The notes under the pieces are model-generated. The model was given only the letters and a program-made list of their open reading frames with translations, was not told the DNA's origin and did no database searches. This document shows positions 60,093-64,000 of a stretch of DNA of 64,000 nt, one piece after another. Position numbers and translations under genes: made by a program. The DNA is taken from the NCBI RefSeq assembly GCF_014190935.1, contig NZ_JACHVV010000001.1, forward strand, positions 682,001 through 746,000, given 5' to 3'. The first letter of the stretch is position 1, and each line of letters begins with the position of its first letter. The DNA comes from Chryseomonas sp014190935. Its GTDB lineage: Bacteria; Pseudomonadota; Gammaproteobacteria; Pseudomonadales; Pseudomonadaceae.

Positions 60093-62126
60093 TCACCAGA
60101 TTTCCACGCGTTTCTCGTCCGGCCGGACCATGGCATCGCCCGCCTTGCAGCTGAACGCCTGGGCAAAGGACGGCATGTTGGATGGCGCGCCGAGCGCACG
60201 GAATCTCATGGGCGCATGGGGATCGGTGTTGAGGAACAGGCGGGCCTGCTCTTCACGGATCGAACCCCGCCAGACCCGCGCCCAGTTGAGGAAGAAGCGC
60301 TGCTGCTGGGTATAGCCGTCGATCTTGCGTTTCGCTTCCTCGGGCTTCTTCGCCAGGGCCAGTTGCAGGGCGTCGTAGGCCGCATTGATGCCGCCGAGGT
60401 CGCCGATGTTCTCGCCCAGGGTGAGCTTGCCGTTGACGTGCAGCTCCGGATGGTCCGGCAGCGGCTGGTAGTTGTCGAACTGCTCCACCAGCTTGCCAGT
60501 GCGCGCCTCGAAGGCCTTGCGATCGGCCGGGGTCCACCAGTCGACCTGATTGCCGGCGCCATCGAACTTGCTGCCCTGGTCATCGAAGCCATGGCTGGCC
60601 TCGTGGCCGATCACCGCGCCGATACCGCCGTAGTTGATGGCGTCGTCGCCGTCCGGATGGAAGAACGGCGGCTGCAGGATGGCCGCGGGGAAGTTGATGG
60701 TGTTGTCGGTGGGGCTGTAGTAGGCATTCACCGTCTGCGGGTACATGCCCCATTCCTGGCGATCGGTGGGCTTGCCGATCTTGTCCAGGTCATGGCGATA
60801 GTTGAAGCGCGAGGCGGCTTCCAGGTTGGCATAGAATCCCTGGGGCTTGAGCGTCAGGCCGCTCCAGTCACGCCAGCGTTCCGGATAGCCGATCTTGGGC
60901 AGGAAGCTGTCCCACTTGGCCAGTGCCTTCTGCTTGGTTTCCGGGCTCATCCAGTCGAGCTGCTCGATGCGCGCCTTGAGCGCCAGCATCACGTTGTCCA
61001 CCAACTCCTGGGCGCGGGCCTTGGCCTGGGGCGAGAAATGCTCCTGCACATAGAGCTGGCCGAGGCCTTCGCCCATGGCGCCGTTGACCGCGCGCAGCAC
61101 CCGCTTCCAGCGTTCGCTCTGCTGCTGCTGGCCGCTCAGGGTCTTCTGGTTGAATTCGAAGCTTTCCTGCTGGAACGGCCTGGACAGCAGTGGGGCGGCG
61201 TCATCGATCACATGGGCGCGCAGATAGGCCTGCCACTGCTCGATGGGGGTCTCTGCCAGCATGCGGTCGAATTCGGCGAAGAAGCCCGGCTGGGACAGCG
61301 AAAAGCCCTGCTGGCCGGTGACGCCCTGGCTGGCGAAGAAGGCCTGCCAGTCGAAGTGCGGCGTCACCTTGTTGGCGTCGGCGAAGCTCAGGTAGTGATA
61401 CTGGTTTTCCGGATTGCGCAGGTCGACCGGCTTGACCGAGGCGCGCGCCAGGCGACTTTCGAAGGCCAGCACCAGCTCAGCCTGGGCGGCGGCCTGGGCC
61501 TTGGGTACGCCGGTCAGCACCAGCAGCCGGGCGATGTGGCCGAGATAGGCCTGGCGTAGCTTGGCGTAGTCGGCTTCGGTGTAGTAGTCGGGGGTCGGCA
61601 GGCCCAGACCACCCTGATAGGCGTAGGCGATCTGCTGCTTGGCATTCTGGTAGTCGGCGCCGGAGCCGAAGGAGAACACCTGCATGTCGCCGCGGGCGAA
61701 GCTCTGTTGCAGGTACTTCACGACATCGGCCGTGGTGCGCAATCCGTCGATGGCCGCCAATTGCGCCTGGATCGGCCGATAGCCGGCCCGCTCGATGGCG
61801 GCCTCGTCCATGCCCGAGCGATACAACCAGCCGATCTTCTGTTCCACCGAACCCGCCGCCGCGCGATCCGCCGTGCGGGCGGCGCGCTGCAGGATGGTGT
61901 GCTGGTCGTTGAGCGATTTCTCCCCCAGGGCCATGAAGGACCCCCAGCGCGACTTGTCCGGCGGGATCGGATTGGCCGCGACCCATTTTTCATTGACGAA
62001 GGTGTCGAGGTCGCTGCAAGCGGTGGCCGGGTCACCGAGTTCGGTGACGTCGAAGACAGGGGCGGCGAAGGCCTGGCTGCCGAGCAGCAGGCCGATGGCG
62101 AGGGTGAGGGGTTTCAACGCAGGCAT
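60093..62126 (-). CDS. M13-family metallopeptidase (PepO/neprilysin-like), secreted
   Basis: This 677-aa protein has a signal peptide (MPALKPLTLAIGLLLGSQAFA), an N-terminal helical domain and the zinc-peptidase core with HExxH (AVIGHEASHGFDDQG), the third ligand in GENIGDLGG, NAYYSPTDNTINFPAAILQPP, and a C-terminal Trp as in M13 enzymes. It should cut peptides in the periplasm or be exported. The ATG at 62126 is chosen by the signal sequence. The frame reads on upstream only as shadow of nuoN. Confidence 0.93.
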   Translation of the reverse strand: MPALKPLTLAIGLLLGSQAFAAPVFDVTELGDPATACSDLDTFVNEKWVAANPIPPDKSRWGSFMALGEKSLNDQHTILQRAARTADRAAAGSVEQKIGWLYRSGMDEAAIERAGYRPIQAQLAAIDGLRTTADVVKYLQQSFARGDMQVFSFGSGADYQNAKQQIAYAYQGGLGLPTPDYYTEADYAKLRQAYLGHIARLLVLTGVPKAQAAAQAELVLAFESRLARASVKPVDLRNPENQYHYLSFADANKVTPHFDWQAFFASQGVTGQQGFSLSQPGFFAEFDRMLAETPIEQWQAYLRAHVIDDAAPLLSRPFQQESFEFNQKTLSGQQQQSERWKRVLRAVNGAMGEGLGQLYVQEHFSPQAKARAQELVDNVMLALKARIEQLDWMSPETKQKALAKWDSFLPKIGYPERWRDWSGLTLKPQGFYANLEAASRFNYRHDLDKIGKPTDRQEWGMYPQTVNAYYSPTDNTINFPAAILQPPFFHPDGDDAINYGGIGAVIGHEASHGFDDQGSKFDGAGNQVDWWTPADRKAFEARTGKLVEQFDNYQPLPDHPELHVNGKLTLGENIGDLGGINAAYDALQLALAKKPEEAKRKIDGYTQQQRFFLNWARVWRGSIREEQARLFLNTDPHAPMRFRALGAPSNMPSFAQAFSCKAGDAMVRPDEKRVEIW

Positions 62127-62236
62127 GGGAGAAAAAGGTCTCCTGGAAAGGACAGGGAAAGCAGGGTAGGGGGCGAGGGTAGCGGTCGGGGTGCGACCCT
62201 GCCAAGGGCGGGTCTCTTGCGGACCCCAGAAACGAC

Positions 62237-62258
62237 GATCCCCGCCGAAGCGGGGATC
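62237..62258 (-). terminator. Terminator of the nuo operon
   Basis: On the minus strand a 9-bp stem (GATCCCCGC/GCGGGGATC) is capped by the very stable TTCG tetraloop closed by C-G, 18 bp after the nuoN stop. A weak T run (GTCGTTTC) follows. nuoN is the last nuo gene, so this ends the long complex I transcript. Confidence 0.65.
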
Positions 62259-62275
62259 GAGGGCAATGTCCTGGA

Positions 62276-63727
62276 TCAGAACACCGTCAGCTGCGCCAGT
62301 TGCAGCAGCGGCTGCGGATAGACGCCGAGGACGAAGGTCGCGATGGAAATGGCGATCAGCATCACGCCACCGGCGCGCTGCCCCCAGTTCATCGGCGCAT
62401 CGTGGCGCTGCAGGCCCTGCTCGGTCAGGTACAGGGTAACCATCACGCGCAGGTAGTAGAACAGGCCGATGGCGCTGCCCAGCACGATGGCTGCGGTCTG
62501 CCACCACATGCCCGCTTCCACGCCCACGGTGATGACGTAGAACTTGCCGATGAAGCCGGCGGTGAGGGGAATGCCCGCCAGGGACAGCATCATCACCGTC
62601 AGCGCCGCGGTCAGGTACGGACGGCGCCAGAACAGGCCGCGGTACTCGAACAGGGCATCGGCGTCGCGCTGACCGTTGCTCGGGCTGGACATCAGGGTGA
62701 TCACGCCGAAGGCGCCCAGGCTGGTGAAGACATAGGTCACCAGGTAGACCGCCACGGCTTCCATCGACAGACCTTCGCCCGAGGCCACCGCCACCAGCAG
62801 GTAGCCGAAGTGGGAGATGGAGGAGTAACCCAGCAGACGCTTGAGGTTGCTCTGCATCAGCGCCAGCAGGTTGCCCACCAGCATAGAGGCGATGGCGATG
62901 AAGGCGATGGCATCGTGCAGCCAGCCGTCTTCGGTGGCCATGGGCATGGTTTGGAACACCCGCACCAGCACGGCGAACACGGCGACCTTGCTGGCGGTGG
63001 CCAGGAAGGCGCCGACCGGAGCCGGGGAGCCCTCGTAGACGTCCGGGGTCCAGAGGTGGAAGGGCACCAGCGACAGCTTGAAGCCGAGACCGACGATCAG
63101 CATGCCGAGGCCGATTTCCATCAGCAGGCCGGTGCTCGCCGGGGCGTCCATCTGCATGCCGATGTCGGCGAAGTTCAGGCTGCCGGACTGGGCGTACAGC
63201 AGGGCCATGCCGAACAGCAGGATGGCCGAGCCGGCGGCGGACAGCACCAGGTACTTCATGCCGGCTTCCAGGGAGCGGCGATTGAAGTAGCTGTAGGCCA
63301 CCAGGCCGTAGACCGGTACCGACAGCAGTTCCAGACCGATGAACAGGCCGGCGACGTTCTGCGCCGCCACCAGCACCAGACCCCCGGTGGCGGAGATCAG
63401 CAGCAGCAGGTACAGCTCTTCACGGTTGCCCGGATAGCCTTCCATGTAGGCATGCGACAGGGTCATGCAGGCCAGGGTGGCGATCAGGATCAGCGCCATG
63501 TAGAAGCAGGTGAAGCCGTCGATGCGCAGCAGCGGGGTGACGTCGATGGCACCGACGCCAAGGGCCGGGATGCAGGACAGCAGGGCCAGGTTGAGACCGA
63601 TCACGCCCAGGGTGGGAATGAGGGTGTGATCCCGCCGCCAGGCGATGCCCAGCATCACCACCACGGCGGTGAAGCCGGTGATGATGATCGGCAGGAGGGC
63701 GATGAAGTGTTCGTAGGTAAAGGTCAT
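62276..63727 (-). CDS. nuoN: NADH-quinone oxidoreductase subunit N
   Basis: This 483-aa protein has about fourteen membrane helices and the antiporter-like core with charged residues in helices (FIGLELLSVPVYGLVAYS; FKLSLVPFHLWTPDVYEGSP; KRLLGYSSISHFGYLLVA). It is a proton-pumping membrane subunit of complex I. The ATG at 63727 (MTFTYEHFIALLPI) follows the nuoM stop by 7 bp. Last gene of the operon. Confidence 0.95.
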   Translation of the reverse strand: MTFTYEHFIALLPIIITGFTAVVVMLGIAWRRDHTLIPTLGVIGLNLALLSCIPALGVGAIDVTPLLRIDGFTCFYMALILIATLACMTLSHAYMEGYPGNREELYLLLLISATGGLVLVAAQNVAGLFIGLELLSVPVYGLVAYSYFNRRSLEAGMKYLVLSAAGSAILLFGMALLYAQSGSLNFADIGMQMDAPASTGLLMEIGLGMLIVGLGFKLSLVPFHLWTPDVYEGSPAPVGAFLATASKVAVFAVLVRVFQTMPMATEDGWLHDAIAFIAIASMLVGNLLALMQSNLKRLLGYSSISHFGYLLVAVASGEGLSMEAVAVYLVTYVFTSLGAFGVITLMSSPSNGQRDADALFEYRGLFWRRPYLTAALTVMMLSLAGIPLTAGFIGKFYVITVGVEAGMWWQTAAIVLGSAIGLFYYLRVMVTLYLTEQGLQRHDAPMNWGQRAGGVMLIAISIATFVLGVYPQPLLQLAQLTVF

Positions 63728-63734
63728 GGCGCTC

Positions 63735-64000
63735 TTACCGGGCGGAAACGAGAGAGGAGAAGGCTTCGCCGAGCCACTGCTGGACACCGGCCATGCTCGC
63801 GGCCGAGGTATCCAGCACCGGCTGCGGATAGACGCCCAGCAGCACCAGCAGCACGCCAAGCAACAGCAGCATCGACAGTTCCCGTGCGTTCAGACCCGGC
63901 AGGGCGCCTTCGGCCTTGGCCGGACCGAAGTAGGCGCGGTGGATCATGATCAGCGAGTAGACCGAGGCGAACACCAGGCCGAAGGTGGCGATGACGGTGA
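63735..64000 (-). CDS. nuoM: NADH-quinone oxidoreductase subunit M, C-terminal part (cut by window)
   Basis: The frame is open from the right edge on the minus strand. The visible 87 or so residues (TFGLVFASVYSLIMIHRAYFG; ELSMLLLLGVLLVLLGVYPQPVL) match the C-terminus of NuoM, with one full membrane helix and a short tail. It is immediately upstream of nuoN, as in other proteobacteria. Confidence 0.9.
   Translation of the reverse strand, partial: TVIATFGLVFASVYSLIMIHRAYFGPAKAEGALPGLNARELSMLLLLGVLLVLLGVYPQPVLDTSAASMAGVQQWLGEAFSSLVSAR

Overview
The window is a continuous stretch of GC-rich gammaproteobacterial chromosome that looks like Pseudomonas. The reasons are the complete wspABCDEFR chemosensory operon, an aotJQMOP-type arginine/ornithine uptake operon, nuoM-nuoN, a PP2C/Ser-Thr kinase next to cobA, egtBD, fadH and an Exo-Lig repair pair. 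GC-rich codon use throughout would fit the P. oryzihabitans/P. psychrotolerans group, but that species guess is inference. I see no integrase, transposase, IS end, tRNA, rRNA or CRISPR array. It reads as core chromosome with local gene losses rather than an island.

Layout. (1) 1-14.3 kb is a signalling block: a giant hybrid histidine kinase cut by the left edge, a REC-GGDEF response regulator directly behind it, and, convergent with them, the wsp operon (minus strand, wspA at 14.3 kb to wspR at 5.9 kb) that makes c-di-GMP in response to surface contact. (2) 14.5-20.5 kb: a KGG stress protein, an A/T-richer 620-bp non-coding stretch, an XRE-cupin regulator, a GNAT enzyme, cysE, a Nudix hydrolase and a YbiO-like MscS channel. 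(3) 20.6-28.3 kb: an AraC regulator, a degenerate nitrilase-fold membrane protein, divergent fadH, a coiled-coil protein of unknown role, a D-cysteine desulfhydrase-like enzyme and DUF1853. (4) 28.4-35.7 kb: nadK, a metallophosphatase and glpG as a coupled set, a PoxB-like enzyme, prmB and a DEAD-box helicase. (5) 35.7-46.8 kb: a GAF-EAL phosphodiesterase, egtBD (ergothioneine), an orphan LamB-type porin, a 2-hydroxyacid dehydrogenase and a full-length Lhr helicase. (6) 46.8-52.5 kb: a TorF-type porin, a 43-residue small ORF and the aot operon (minus strand). (7) 53-64 kb: two membrane proteins, ATP-dependent DNA ligase plus its exonuclease, cobA behind a nitrate-type leader, the PP2C-kinase, an M13 peptidase, nuoN and the end of nuoM.

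The most interesting spot is 58.13-58.25 kb. Immediately upstream of cobA, on the minus strand, lie a near-consensus sigma-54 promoter, a 12-bp hairpin with a hexaloop carrying A at position 1 and G at position 4 (the signature recognised by ANTAR proteins such as NasR/NasT), and a strong Rho-independent terminator. This is the architecture of a nitrate-assimilation antitermination leader. In P. aeruginosa such a leader precedes nirBD-PA1779-cobA, whereas here the nitrite and nitrate reductase genes are absent and the leader feeds straight into cobA. The neighbouring kinase gene, which sits beside nirB in P. aeruginosa, is still present. Other points worth following: a nitrilase-fold protein lacking its catalytic Cys, an Exo-Lig repair pair without its usual Lhr-Core and metallophosphoesterase neighbours, an aot operon without the downstream argR, a wspD without its N-terminal extension, and repeat-rich non-coding stretches at 14.8-15.4 and 47.6-48.0 kb.
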